Of a stretch of 64,000 nucleotides of DNA, positions 53,179 to 62,540 are shown in pieces (positions within the stretch are counted from its first letter, which is position 1; each line of letters opens with the position of its first letter). The notes under the pieces are model-generated. The model was given only the letters and a program-made list of their open reading frames with translations, was not told the origin of the DNA and made no database searches. The stretch is from GCA-2720865 sp047630275 (GTDB lineage Bacteria; Bdellovibrionota; Bacteriovoracia; Bacteriovoracales; Bacteriovoracaceae). A program made the position numbers and the translations under genes. The stretch covers positions 806,001 to 870,000 of the forward strand of contig JBLHVN010000001.1 of assembly GCA_047630275.1 (NCBI GenBank), read 5' to 3'.

Positions 53179-54126
53179 TCAGACTAGGAATGAAATATCT
53201 TTTGAAAGTTTATTCTTCAGGAGTAACTCTTTGAAATGTGTCTCAAAGGCTGGTTGGTTTGAACGGTGTGTTATGAACTTCGTGGTGCAGTCTCTTTCAA
53301 AATCTATAATGAGGTCGTCAAGGTTTCTTGAGACTCCCGCTACGTGGGAGGACTTATACAAGTTTGGTACATTGCTAAACTCTTCACTCCTAAAAGGCTC
53401 AGATTCAAAAACATCTAAAAAAGCGGTGGCCCCTTTCATGGCCCTTAAGCTTTCTAATAGGTCTTTTTGATCAACTAGTTTGCCTCTTGCCCCATTGACC
53501 AGAAGCCAATCAGGGTTGAGCTTATTTAAAAAATCTTTATCAACGAACCTCTCACTAGTTTTATTTAAGCTTGAAGCTAAGAGGACAATATCAATATCTA
53601 TAGGTTCACTATTGTGATGCCCTTGAAAAGGATCATGGACTTGAATCTTGTTTACTAAGGGTCTTAAGCTTTGTTCAAGTAGTGTTCCTATCATTCCAAG
53701 ACCTAGGATGAATACATTTTGCTCCCGAAGAAGCTTTCGATCCCAGGCTCTGGTATTATCCCAAGCTTGAGAATCTTCTAGAGGACAGAAATGTTGAAAA
53801 ACTTTAGAGAGAGTAAACTCTGCAACACCATGAGCACGAATAGAGTTTCCCCTAAGAATAGGAAAGCTCGCCTCTCTTACAAATTCGGTGGGGATATTAT
53901 CGTAACCTGAATTAGGGTGGAGGATGAGTTTGGTTTTCTTTAGCTTCACTAATGGAATCTTATTAAAATCTGTATGGGTGTTAGAAATGAGGATCTCTGA
54001 ATCAAAAGGATTCTCTCCTTTTTCCACACCTAAGGATTTAAACATTTCATATTCTTTTTGGAAGAACTCTGCCTTTTGATAAGGAGAGCTGTCTAAACGA
54101 AAGTATTTAAGGTGTGTGGTTCCCAT
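53179..54126 (-). CDS. D-isomer-specific 2-hydroxyacid dehydrogenase
   Basis: 315 residues. I-L-G-L-G-M-I-G near residue 135 binds NAD; N-G-A-R-G-K-L-V-D (catalytic Arg), D-V-F-E-S-E-P-F (Glu) and S-S-H-V-A-G-V-S (His) complete the active site. Reduces a 2-keto acid to the D-2-hydroxy acid; substrate unknown. Overlaps the upstream YiiX-like gene by 20 bases and is 11 bases from the ureohydrolase gene. Confidence 0.87.
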   Translation of the reverse strand: MGTTHLKYFRLDSSPYQKAEFFQKEYEMFKSLGVEKGENPFDSEILISNTHTDFNKIPLVKLKKTKLILHPNSGYDNIPTEFVREASFPILRGNSIRAHGVAEFTLSKVFQHFCPLEDSQAWDNTRAWDRKLLREQNVFILGLGMIGTLLEQSLRPLVNKIQVHDPFQGHHNSEPIDIDIVLLASSLNKTSERFVDKDFLNKLNPDWLLVNGARGKLVDQKDLLESLRAMKGATAFLDVFESEPFRSEEFSNVPNLYKSSHVAGVSRNLDDLIIDFERDCTTKFITHRSNQPAFETHFKELLLKNKLSKDISFLV

Positions 54127-55855
54127 CTTCTTTATGTCTTTTGTCGATCAAGTATGAGCGCTCGAGGTTTTTATAATCGAGCTCTTTATACAGGGTTTTA
54201 CACACAGTAATCAAGCGGTGTTTATTGCGGTGCGATCCTTGTCTCAAGCTTGTTCTTCTTACCTTACGGCACTTTCTAATGACTTGATCATAGCTGGCCT
54301 TAACGGCGGTGCTTCTTTGCTTATTTTTCTTAAAGCCAAGCTTATCCGCTAATTGGTCCATATCAAGGACTTTTACTACAGATTTCCTGGGGCTTAAGAG
54401 GTAGCTGGTAAACTTGATAGGTGAGTTCTTATAAAGAACTACTTGAGCCACATCATCAGGAGAGATAGTGGCCCTTCCCATTATATACTTAGTTGGCCAA
54501 TTGATCTTTCCATAAGCATGGTAGATAAGCTCTGAACAAACCACTTTATCAGTTGTGGTGACATCAAAATTAAAGTCATACTTCTTTCCAATTTGATCCA
54601 TGATCCTAGAGTACATACGATAGACTTCATCTTTATCATTTAATATCTGAGGATGCCTTAGAACTAAGACCTCATCTATATTCATCCATTCTTTAATTGA
54701 TGCGGTTCTGACCCCAGGTCTTAAGGCTTCAACTATAACATGCCCTTTATTAAGAGTTTCATGATAAGGAATTACTTTAGGATGATTCCACATTCCTATT
54801 TTAATAAGCTGAGTTTTAGAGCCTATATAAATGGCCGCATGACCAAAGTTTCCGGGAATAAAGGTATCTGTTAATGCAAATGGAGTCTTTTCAAAGATCA
54901 TGTCCAGTGGTCTTAAGTTCTTCTTTAAAAAAGAAATGACCTCAAGGTTATTATTAAGATAACCTTTTCTCCAGCGAACAGCACCAACAGAGTTTCCAAA
55001 AAAGGCGCTTAAGATATTCATCGATTTATCAAGAAAAGTCATAAACCCATCAATAAAACTATGAGATTTAAAGCTTAGGCTCTCTTTAGAACGAAGTATC
55101 TTTGTTACTGGGTTTTCTTGAATAGACCTTATTAAGTCTTTAGTTTGATCATCGAGCCCAGCTAGGTTCGTAAGTTGCGGTAAGTTACGGTTGAATTCTA
55201 TTAGAACCTTTCTTAATCTTTTTCGATTATCTTTAGAAGTAGTGTGAGAGATCATTGTTCCAAGTTCTTTAAACTTCTGATTCTTCATTCCTCTGGTCTT
55301 GAAGATATTCTTAACAATTCTTCTTATCTTTCCATTACTGTAGTAGTGATCGTAAGCATCTATATAGAGCCCAAAAAGATTCACATGAGTAGAGAGCCAA
55401 ACTAGGTTTGATTTTGTCTTTTTTAAATCTTCTAAATAGATCACTTTTGGAGTAGGGCCATTTCTTTCTAGGTTATAAAGACTTGAGTATTCTAGGGCCC
55501 TAGCTGAAAGTGAGTGAGAAGCTCCAATGATCTTTCCAAGTAGATGAAGTTCATGCCCATTAAGGACAGAGTTTTGATCCACAATATTTTGAATCTCATC
55601 GCCAAATCTATTATTGAGGCCTTTTTGTTTGTTGATGGTCTTTTGAACCAAAAGAAATTTATCCGTATTTTTCTCTAAATGGAGGTTTTGATTATTAGGC
55701 TCTTCCCAAGTGATTGGGGTCTGAAGCATTACTTTGGCCACTTCCTTGAAAAATAAGGTGGGGCTCTTTAAGACCTGATCATAATTCTCTGAGGCCCAAA
55801 GCGCTGAAAAGCCTAGGGAAGTGAAGATCAAAATGAACTGAAGAGTCTTTTTCAT
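54107..55855 (-). CDS. Secreted YiiX/YaeF-like permuted papain-fold protein (paralogue B)
   Basis: 582 residues with a signal peptide ending L-W-A. Helical, unknown region to about 260; then the permuted NlpC/P60 core: I-P-G-N-F-G-H-A-A-I-Y-I-G with His339 and V-V-C-S-E-L-I-Y-H-A-Y-G with Cys440. Other segments shared with the paralogue at 19229-20833 include I-G-M-W-N-H-P, Q-I-G-K-K-Y-D and a basic tail with C-R-K. The same bipartite element lies upstream. First gene of the operon that ends in aat. Confidence 0.72.
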   Translation of the reverse strand: MKKTLQFILIFTSLGFSALWASENYDQVLKSPTLFFKEVAKVMLQTPITWEEPNNQNLHLEKNTDKFLLVQKTINKQKGLNNRFGDEIQNIVDQNSVLNGHELHLLGKIIGASHSLSARALEYSSLYNLERNGPTPKVIYLEDLKKTKSNLVWLSTHVNLFGLYIDAYDHYYSNGKIRRIVKNIFKTRGMKNQKFKELGTMISHTTSKDNRKRLRKVLIEFNRNLPQLTNLAGLDDQTKDLIRSIQENPVTKILRSKESLSFKSHSFIDGFMTFLDKSMNILSAFFGNSVGAVRWRKGYLNNNLEVISFLKKNLRPLDMIFEKTPFALTDTFIPGNFGHAAIYIGSKTQLIKIGMWNHPKVIPYHETLNKGHVIVEALRPGVRTASIKEWMNIDEVLVLRHPQILNDKDEVYRMYSRIMDQIGKKYDFNFDVTTTDKVVCSELIYHAYGKINWPTKYIMGRATISPDDVAQVVLYKNSPIKFTSYLLSPRKSVVKVLDMDQLADKLGFKKNKQRSTAVKASYDQVIRKCRKVRRTSLRQGSHRNKHRLITVCKTLYKELDYKNLERSYLIDKRHKEDGNHTP

Positions 55856-55883
55856 ATTAGTCCGATGTATATTCAGTTATTTA

Positions 55884-55920
55884 TACCTTTTACAGGCCAT
55901 GTTTACAACGCGCCGTGTAA
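55884..55920 (-). promoter_or_regulatory. Second copy of the bipartite element found upstream of paralogue A
   Basis: On the minus strand TTACACGGCGCGTTGT is followed 14 bases later by AAAGGTA, the same spacing as at 20844-20880. A TATCTT hexamer lies immediately upstream (55923-55928) in both copies. The 29 bases between the element and the ATG are not conserved. Confidence 0.5.
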
Positions 55921-56001
55921 TAAAGATAGGGTGCTTTGCTAAGTTGACATGTGTCTGGCATCGACTTAAAAATGACCTAATATTAGAAAGATAGGTGTTA
56001 A

Positions 56002-56772
56002 ATGATTCATATTAAGAGCAGTAGAGAAATTGGGTTAATGCGTGAGACTTCCAGGCTTGCGGCATCTACTCTTGAGATGATTGAAAGTCATATAAAGCCC
56101 GGTGTTACGACTGAAGATTTGAATAAGATTTGCCATGATTACATTATTAAAAATGGAGCTTATCCAAGTCCATTAAATTATAACGGCTTTCCTAAAAGTA
56201 TTTGTACTTCACCAAATGAAGTTATCTGCCATGGAATCCCAAGCGATAAAGTAGTCCTTAAAGATGGGGATATCCTAAATATAGATGTAACCACATATTT
56301 AAATAAGTTCCATGGGGATACTAACAAGACCTACTTTGTAGGTAATGTTGCTCCTGAGATTAAGAAGCTTGTTGAAGTGACTTATCGGTGTATGCGAGAA
56401 GCAATCAATACCGTAAAGCCTGGTGGGCGAATAGGTGATATTGGAGCCATTATTCAAGAGGTCGCTCATGGGCATGGTTTCTCTGTTGTGGAAGAATACT
56501 GTGGTCATGGAATTGGTAGAGAGTTCCATGAAGAGCCTCAGGTTGTACATGTTGGGAAAAAGGGAACGGGTCCAGAGATGAAGCCCGGGATGACTTTTAC
56601 TATTGAGCCTATGATCAATCTAGGAAGCCGACATTGCCAGCTACTTTCAGATGATTGGACAGTGATCACTAAAGATAAGAAATGGTCAGCTCAGTTTGAG
56701 CATACAATCCTCGTTACTGAAGATGGGCATGAAATCCTCACTCTTCGCTCGGACGAAGATGCCACTTTTTAA
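56002..56772 (+). CDS. map: Methionine aminopeptidase, type I
   Basis: 256 residues. N-I-D-V, H-G-D-T-N-K-T-Y, G-H-G-I-G-R-E-F-H-E, T-I-E-P-M and F-E-H-T supply the five metal ligands and catalytic His. Removes the initiator Met in the cytoplasm. The stop overlaps the next gene by 14 bases. Confidence 0.95.
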   Translation: MIHIKSSREIGLMRETSRLAASTLEMIESHIKPGVTTEDLNKICHDYIIKNGAYPSPLNYNGFPKSICTSPNEVICHGIPSDKVVLKDGDILNIDVTTYLNKFHGDTNKTYFVGNVAPEIKKLVEVTYRCMREAINTVKPGGRIGDIGAIIQEVAHGHGFSVVEEYCGHGIGREFHEEPQVVHVGKKGTGPEMKPGMTFTIEPMINLGSRHCQLLSDDWTVITKDKKWSAQFEHTILVTEDGHEILTLRSDEDATF

Positions 56773-57274
56773 TCAAGAAAAACCGCTCTTTCATAGCGCT
56801 ATGGCCTCTCATGATGGCTTTAAGCTTTACCTCGACTTTGATAAGCGTGACCGCTTGAAAGGCCTATTCTACGAAGGGGAGGGAGCGCTCTTAGAGTCCT
56901 TTGAATCACTTGCTAGAGCTTGTGAAGGAAAAAACTTTCAAGAGCTTCAAACTTTAAAGTTTGAACTCGGATCAAGCCCAGGCTTTTTCAATCTTCCTTT
57001 ATATCTTTTGAAAAAATCACTTGAGACTTACCGCGGGAAGGTTCCGGCTTTATATGAGCTTAAGAATGAACCGGAAGCAGAGCTTATCTGCCGCTGTTTT
57101 GGAGTCTACAAAGAAGAGCTCTTAGCTAATCTTGATAAGAATCCTGAATTTGGAAATAAAGAATTAACGAACGCTACAAAGGCTGGAGCCGGTTGCACTT
57201 CATGTTTAGTTAATTTTCAAGAGATCTTTGCTGAGTTTAAGTCACGAAAGGCGCGGGCCCTTTTAGATCAATAA
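56759..57274 (+). CDS. BFD-like [2Fe-2S]-binding domain protein
   Basis: 171 residues from ATG 56759, with GGACGAAG just before; an open frame extends upstream without support. The C-terminal 60 residues hold the BFD (bacterioferritin-associated ferredoxin/NifU-middle) motif: I-C-R-C-F-G-V and G-A-G-C-T-S-C, four Cys for a [2Fe-2S] cluster. The N-terminal 100 residues are unknown. Coupled to map; role in iron or electron transfer inferred only. Confidence 0.75.
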   Translation: MPLFNQEKPLFHSAMASHDGFKLYLDFDKRDRLKGLFYEGEGALLESFESLARACEGKNFQELQTLKFELGSSPGFFNLPLYLLKKSLETYRGKVPALYELKNEPEAELICRCFGVYKEELLANLDKNPEFGNKELTNATKAGAGCTSCLVNFQEIFAEFKSRKARALLDQ

Positions 57275-57892
57275 TTACTTGTTCTTTTTTTCATCCCGTT
57301 TTTTCTTATCATCTCTACATTTCTTTCTAATCTCTGGATAAGTCATAAGAGCTTTAAAGATACCCTTTATCCTGGATTTATCTTTAAGAAGCTCCCCTGG
57401 GCTAATTTCATTCTCTAGGTATTTAAAGCGGTTATGAATAGCGCGTAATCCTGGAATGTATTTATTAAGACAATCAGGAGTGGCCGTTCTGGCCTGAAGG
57501 TCAGAGAGGTAACTAAAAAAGATATGAGGGATCACTCTTTCAATTTCAGCTATAGCCGATAATTGAAAGCTTCTTAGGTTCTTATTGGTGACACTTCTAC
57601 TTAAGATAAAGATCTTCTCACCCTCTAATAAAATCTCTCTCATAAGATCAACTGATGGAGTAAAGACATAATCTTGGCAAACCTTTTTATAAGCCGATTC
57701 TGTGAGGGTAATGTCTCCTGCGCTAACTAAGTCGTTTAAAAATAATTGATTCAGTTTATAAACGGGCCCGGTTCTTTTTTCTTTATGGAGTTTTAACTCT
57801 TCTTTACCGAGGCATCCCACCAGGGGATTCAGAGGCGCAGCGAAGAGCCTAAGGGAAATTAAACAGAGCGTAATAGTCAGAAATACTTTCAT
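57275..57892 (-). CDS. Hypothetical secreted helical protein
   Basis: 205 residues with a signal peptide (cleavage near F-A-A). The mature part is helical with Cys at V-G-C-L-G, V-C-Q-D, D-C-L-N and K-C-R-D, and a very basic C-terminal tail (K-K-R-D-E-K-K-N-K). No family recognised. Its stop codon abuts that of the BFD-like gene, with no gap or overlap. Confidence 0.55.
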   Translation of the reverse strand: MKVFLTITLCLISLRLFAAPLNPLVGCLGKEELKLHKEKRTGPVYKLNQLFLNDLVSAGDITLTESAYKKVCQDYVFTPSVDLMREILLEGEKIFILSRSVTNKNLRSFQLSAIAEIERVIPHIFFSYLSDLQARTATPDCLNKYIPGLRAIHNRFKYLENEISPGELLKDKSRIKGIFKALMTYPEIRKKCRDDKKKRDEKKNK

Positions 57893-57966
57893 AGCTACCC
57901 CTATTTTAAGCTCCTTCTTGGATTATTCAAGGGACTAACCAATAAAGCATTGTTATATTTATAGCT

Positions 57967-58704
57967 ATGAAGGAAATGTCATTAATTGAGCACTTAGAAG
58001 AGCTAAAGAAAACGATGATCCGAGTGGTTATAATCCTCTTGGTTACGTTCTTTGTTTGCTATGGTTTTGGCGAGCATATCTCAGAGGTTCTTCTCGTACC
58101 ATTACGTGGAGCCTTGGAAGAGGCTGGCCGTGGGCAGGTTGTCTATTTGGGCATTCTTGATAAGGTTCTCTCACAGCTACAGATCGCCTTTTGGTCTTGT
58201 ATTATTATTAGTGCACCGATTTGGTTTTTTGAAGTTTGGCGCTTTATTAAGCCTGGGCTCTTTGACTATGAAATTAAAATGGTAAGACCTTTTTTATTGA
58301 TAGGCTTTATCCTTTTTTGCCTAGGTGTTAGCTTTGGCTATTTTTTAGTATTTCCTATAGTTCTGCCTACGCTTTTGGATTTTGGAGTAGGAGATGTAGC
58401 GGCTACGATCTCTTTAAAGGAATACCTAGTACTCTCTTCGAAGATCTTAGTTTTCTTAGGCCTTGTTTTTCAGCTCCCTAATATCCTTTTAATCCTCGGT
58501 TTTATGGGGCTTGTAACTAAGTACTCCCTTAGAGAAAAAAGACGTTATATCTATGTTGGCTTTGCAGTAGTTGCGGCCATGATAACTCCTCCTGATGTGG
58601 TAACGATGATGGGTCTTTGGGTTCCCCTTGTTCTTCTTTTTGAAGTAGGCATTTGGGGAGTGGCCTTGATTGTTCATCCATACCTAGCAAGGCAGCATAC
58701 GTGA
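57967..58704 (+). CDS. tatC: Sec-independent protein translocase TatC
   Basis: 245 residues, six membrane helices. S-L-I-E-H-L-E-E-L-K-K near the start is the signal-recognition motif, and F-W-R/E-V-W-R-F-I-K-P-G-L equivalents follow. TatC binds twin-arginine signal peptides. No tatA or tatB is adjacent. The next gene begins inside the final stop (GTGA overlap). Confidence 0.93.
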   Translation: MKEMSLIEHLEELKKTMIRVVIILLVTFFVCYGFGEHISEVLLVPLRGALEEAGRGQVVYLGILDKVLSQLQIAFWSCIIISAPIWFFEVWRFIKPGLFDYEIKMVRPFLLIGFILFCLGVSFGYFLVFPIVLPTLLDFGVGDVAATISLKEYLVLSSKILVFLGLVFQLPNILLILGFMGLVTKYSLREKRRYIYVGFAVVAAMITPPDVVTMMGLWVPLVLLFEVGIWGVALIVHPYLARQHT

Positions 58705-59174
58705 AAGCTAAGCTGCTCCTTTTCTTTATGACTTTTTGGTTAGCCCCATCAGTTCTTATTGATTTTGTTGCAGCTCCCGCTATCTTTAGAAATGTCTCAT
58801 CACTTCAAGAGGCAGGCACTCTTGGAATGGTTATCTTTAAGAGCTTCAATTCACTTGAGCTTGGGCTCTCACTTATTATTTTGTTGATTGGTGCTCTATT
58901 GGTTAATGAGAAAAAACTTAAAAAAGCTTGGTTAGGCTTCTTTGTTCTCATGGTCTTCTTTGCAGCCTTCTTTAGGTTTCATGTCTCTCCTACTATTGTG
59001 GAAGTTAATACACAAAGGTGGGAGCTCTCAGAAGAATCTGAGGAGTATAAGAGCCTCTTGAGTACTCATAATTTTTATCACGGTCTCTATGTTAAAATGG
59101 AAGGGACCAAAGTTATTTTTCTCTTAGGCGCCATTATCTTAGTTCTAAGAAGAAAAGAGGAAGAAGTTATATGA
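58701..59174 (+). CDS. Hypothetical four-helix membrane protein
   Basis: 157 residues from GTG 58701, which overlaps the tatC stop. Four membrane segments; R-F-H-V-S-P-T-I near residue 100 and H-N-F-Y-H-G-L-Y near 125 resemble DUF4149-type membrane proteins. Function unknown. Overlaps hldD by 4 bases. Confidence 0.55.
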   Translation: MKAKLLLFFMTFWLAPSVLIDFVAAPAIFRNVSSLQEAGTLGMVIFKSFNSLELGLSLIILLIGALLVNEKKLKKAWLGFFVLMVFFAAFFRFHVSPTIVEVNTQRWELSEESEEYKSLLSTHNFYHGLYVKMEGTKVIFLLGAIILVLRRKEEEVI

Positions 59175-60142
59175 TCTTAGTTACTGGTGCCGCTGGCTTT
59201 ATTGGATCTGTTTTAGTTAAGGAATTAAACTCTAAAGGAAGAGAAGACCTTATCTTAGTTGACCGTCTAGGTACTGATGAAAAGTGGAAGAACTTTCGTG
59301 GTAAGAGTTTTATTGAATATATTAATGCCGATGAGCTCTTTACAGGGGCCTGGGATGAAGTTCTTTCAGGAATAACTGAGATCTATCATCTAGGAGCTTG
59401 TAGCTCTACCACTGAAAGAGATGTTGATTTTCTTATGGAAAATAATGTGAATTATTCTAAGAACCTTTTTGACTTAGCTGTTGAGAGGGATCTTCCTATT
59501 ATTTACGCTTCCTCAGCTGCCACTTATGGGGGGATAGAAGAGGGATTTGATGATGATCATGATAAAATCTCTAGTCTTAGACCATTAAATGCCTATGGTT
59601 ATTCGAAACAACTCTTTGATGAATGGGTTTTGAAGTTAGAAAAGACCCCGAGCACTTGGTACGGCATTAAGTTTTTCAATGTCTTTGGTCCTAACGAATA
59701 CCATAAAGAAGAGATGCGTTCATTAGTTCATAAAGCTTATGGTCAGATTCTCGATAATGGACATGTAAAACTCTTTAAGTCTCATCGTCCCGATTTTGAT
59801 AATGGAAAACAGTTAAGGGACTTTGTTTATGTAAAAGACTGTGTAGAAGTTATGCTACAGATGATGGAGAAGAAAACAGGAAGTGGAATCTATAATTTAG
59901 GAACAGGTGAGGCTAATAGCTTCTTAGACCTTGTTGATTTTACCTTTCAGGCCATGAAAGTCACAACTAAGATTGATTATATAGATATGCCCGAGAGCAT
60001 CCGTAATCAATACCAGTATTATACTAAAGCAAATATTAGCAAGCTTAAGAGCTTATTACCTGAATTTAAATTTAGATCTCTAAAAGATTCCGTGCATGAT
60101 TATGTCAGTGGTTATCTTATGAAAGAGGATCAATTTCATTAA
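59171..60142 (+). CDS. hldD: ADP-L-glycero-D-manno-heptose 6-epimerase
   Basis: 323 residues. V-T-G-A-A-G-F-I-G at the start binds NADP; Y-H-L-G-A-C-S-S-T-T-E near 78 is the HldD-specific motif; Y-G-Y-S-K near 140 is the catalytic Tyr-Lys pair; N-V-F-G-P-N-E-Y-H-K follows. Makes the heptose donor for LPS inner core, used by the GT9 enzyme at 9448-10455. Confidence 0.94.
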   Translation: MILVTGAAGFIGSVLVKELNSKGREDLILVDRLGTDEKWKNFRGKSFIEYINADELFTGAWDEVLSGITEIYHLGACSSTTERDVDFLMENNVNYSKNLFDLAVERDLPIIYASSAATYGGIEEGFDDDHDKISSLRPLNAYGYSKQLFDEWVLKLEKTPSTWYGIKFFNVFGPNEYHKEEMRSLVHKAYGQILDNGHVKLFKSHRPDFDNGKQLRDFVYVKDCVEVMLQMMEKKTGSGIYNLGTGEANSFLDLVDFTFQAMKVTTKIDYIDMPESIRNQYQYYTKANISKLKSLLPEFKFRSLKDSVHDYVSGYLMKEDQFH

Positions 60143-60157
60143 TTCAAAGGAGTATTC

Positions 60158-60583
60158 ATGGCCTTTAAAGGTGGAGTAGAAGAAGCAGCTAAAATGTTAG
60201 CGGGTCTTGATCGAGAAGGGCGCGAAAACGTTTTAGGAATCATTGCAGAAAAAGACCCTGAAATGGCCGAGAACCTTCGAAAGAACATGGTAACTCTTGA
60301 GGATCTTCGTTATTTAACTGTAAAGATGCTCCAAGAATTATTAAGGGATATAAAGATAGGCGACCTGGCCTTGGCCCTTAGGATTTCTTCAACTGAATTA
60401 AAACAGCATATCCTGCAAAATGTTTCTTCGACAATTAGGCAAGACATAGAGACCATTCTTCTTGGTCCGCCCCAATCTGTTTCAAATGTTAACGAAGCCG
60501 CTGATAGAGTTTTAGATATTGTTTTAAAAAAGGTCGATAAAGGGGAGCTTGTTCTGAACAAAGATTCGGAGAAGTTAGTTTAG
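60158..60583 (+). CDS. Stand-alone FliG C-terminal domain protein
   Basis: 141 residues versus about 330 for full FliG. R-K-N-M-V-T-L-E-D-L-R, L-L-R-D-I-K-I-G-D-L-A-L-A-L-R and L-G-P-P-Q-S-V-S-N-V match the FliG-C torque-generating domain. The N-terminal and most of the middle domains are absent, and the start has a good AGGAG site, so it is not a broken full-length gene in this frame. No flagellar genes are nearby. It could modulate the motor switch. Confidence 0.72.
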   Translation: MAFKGGVEEAAKMLAGLDREGRENVLGIIAEKDPEMAENLRKNMVTLEDLRYLTVKMLQELLRDIKIGDLALALRISSTELKQHILQNVSSTIRQDIETILLGPPQSVSNVNEAADRVLDIVLKKVDKGELVLNKDSEKLV

Positions 60584-60764
60584 TTTCTTTCATCAGTTTA
60601 TTCAGACTCAAAGAGTTGGGCATTATCCTAAGAGGATTTAGCTTTTTAAGCTCCTTTCCTAGCATGCTCCATAATCCATTTTTAAATAATCGCTCCCGCT
60701 CCTCGGGTATTACGGTTCTTTCTGCCCGCTAGGGTTGGAAATGCTGCGGTGGTAAAATTATAAG

Positions 60765-62540
60765 ATGATAGAATTATTGAACTTTCCCTTCGATGCCGAG
60801 GGTATTCTTCGCAAGAAGAAGAAGCTTCGAAAAGAATTATTGGAAAGAGAAGATTCATTTTTAAAGAAGCGGATCGCTTTAATGTCTGGTTCGACAATTG
60901 GAGAGTTAAGGCCAGTTGTGGAGTTGTTTCTTTTAAAAAATGGAATCTCTCCAGAGTTCTATGAATCGGAATATAATAAATACTTTGAGGAACTCAGCTT
61001 TGAAAATAAAAGCTTAGAGGAATTTAAACCAGAGTTAATTTATATTCATACAACCTCAAAGAATATTCAGTATTTTCCTGAAGTTCAGGACGATGAAAAA
61101 GAGATTGAAAAAAAACTAGATAAAGAAGTTCAAAAGATAAGAAACTTAGTAACCAAAGCCTATCAATCTTACCAATGCCCTATTTTGATCAATAACTTTG
61201 ACCTCCTTCTAAATAGAAGTATGGGAAACCTAGGTGCAAGCGATAAAAGAGGAGCTGATTGGTTTATAAGAGAGCTTAATCAGAAATTAGCCCAATTAGT
61301 TCGTGAGAGAGATTATTTATTTCTAAATGATATCAATTATATTTCTTCTTACTTAGGTCTAAATAACTGGTTTGATTCTTCTAAATGGTATGCCTATAAA
61401 TATGCTATGAGCTTTGAAGCGATTCCTATGCTCGCTAAGAACATATCAGCTGTGATATCTAGCCTTTGGGGAAAGACAAAGAAATGTCTTGTGTTAGATT
61501 TAGATAATACTACTTGGGGCGGAGTTATTGGAGATGATGGAGTTGATGGTATCAAGATCGGACAAGGTGACCCAATAGGTGAGGCCCATGAGGACCTCCA
61601 AAAATATGCTCTTAAGTTAAAAGATAGGGGAATAGCCCTGGCTGTTTGTTCTAAAAATGAGGATGAAAATGCTAGAGAAGGCTTTTCAAACTCCCAAAAC
61701 AGACTCTCTTTAGATGACTTTGTTTCCTTTCAGGCGAACTGGGATCACAAGTCCCATAACCTTCGAAAGATAGCTAAGGAAATAAATATTGGGGAGGACG
61801 CCCTTGTCTTTATAGATGATAACCCAACTGAGAGAAAGCTTGTGCAAACAGAACTAGAGTCTGTATCAGTTCCAGATATCGGAAGCGAAGTCGTTGACTT
61901 CCTCAATATCCTCGATAAAGAAATGTATTTTGAAGTTCCCTTTATAACCCACGATGATCTCTCTAGAGTGAAGAATTTAAAGGATAATAAGATAAGAGTC
62001 GGGCTCGAAGAGAACTTTACAGATTATGGAGAGTTTCTAAAATCCCTTAACATGAATGCTACCATTAAAGTATTTGAAGAAAGTAAGGTTCCTCGTATTA
62101 CCCAGCTTATTAATAAAACCAACCAATTCAACTTAACAACGACGAGGATGACAGAAGATGAGGTTAAAGAAATCTCATCAAATAAAGATGCTATTGGACT
62201 CTACGGTGAATTAGAAGATCAGTTTGGTGATAATGGATTGATAACCGTTCTAATTGGATCTGTTAATAATAAAGAATTAATTATTACGAATTGGCTTATG
62301 AGCTGCCGAGTCATAAAGAGAAATATGGAGCATGCCATGCTTGATGTACTTATTGCAAAGGCCAAGGATCTTGGAATTACCAATTTAAAAGGAAAGTACA
62401 TTGAAACTAAAAAGAATGCTCTCGTTAAGGACCATTATAGAAACCTAGGTTTTAAGTTAACAAGTGATTCAACCTGGGAATTGGATATAACTGAAAATAT
62501 TGAATTAAAGAATAAATACATAGAGGTAAAAAGTGAATAG
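60765..62540 (+). CDS. FkbH-like HAD-superfamily protein
   Basis: 591 residues. L-D-L-D-N-T-T-W-G-G near residue 245 is the HAD nucleophile motif of FkbH; F-I-D-D-N-P-T-E-R near 350 completes it. An N-terminal 230-residue region and a C-terminal GNAT-like part (N-Q-F-N-L-T-T-T-R) are typical. FkbH enzymes move a glyceryl unit from 1,3-bisphosphoglycerate to an ACP. The ACP gene follows with an 8-base overlap. Confidence 0.88.
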   Translation: MIELLNFPFDAEGILRKKKKLRKELLEREDSFLKKRIALMSGSTIGELRPVVELFLLKNGISPEFYESEYNKYFEELSFENKSLEEFKPELIYIHTTSKNIQYFPEVQDDEKEIEKKLDKEVQKIRNLVTKAYQSYQCPILINNFDLLLNRSMGNLGASDKRGADWFIRELNQKLAQLVRERDYLFLNDINYISSYLGLNNWFDSSKWYAYKYAMSFEAIPMLAKNISAVISSLWGKTKKCLVLDLDNTTWGGVIGDDGVDGIKIGQGDPIGEAHEDLQKYALKLKDRGIALAVCSKNEDENAREGFSNSQNRLSLDDFVSFQANWDHKSHNLRKIAKEINIGEDALVFIDDNPTERKLVQTELESVSVPDIGSEVVDFLNILDKEMYFEVPFITHDDLSRVKNLKDNKIRVGLEENFTDYGEFLKSLNMNATIKVFEESKVPRITQLINKTNQFNLTTTRMTEDEVKEISSNKDAIGLYGELEDQFGDNGLITVLIGSVNNKELIITNWLMSCRVIKRNMEHAMLDVLIAKAKDLGITNLKGKYIETKKNALVKDHYRNLGFKLTSDSTWELDITENIELKNKYIEVKSE

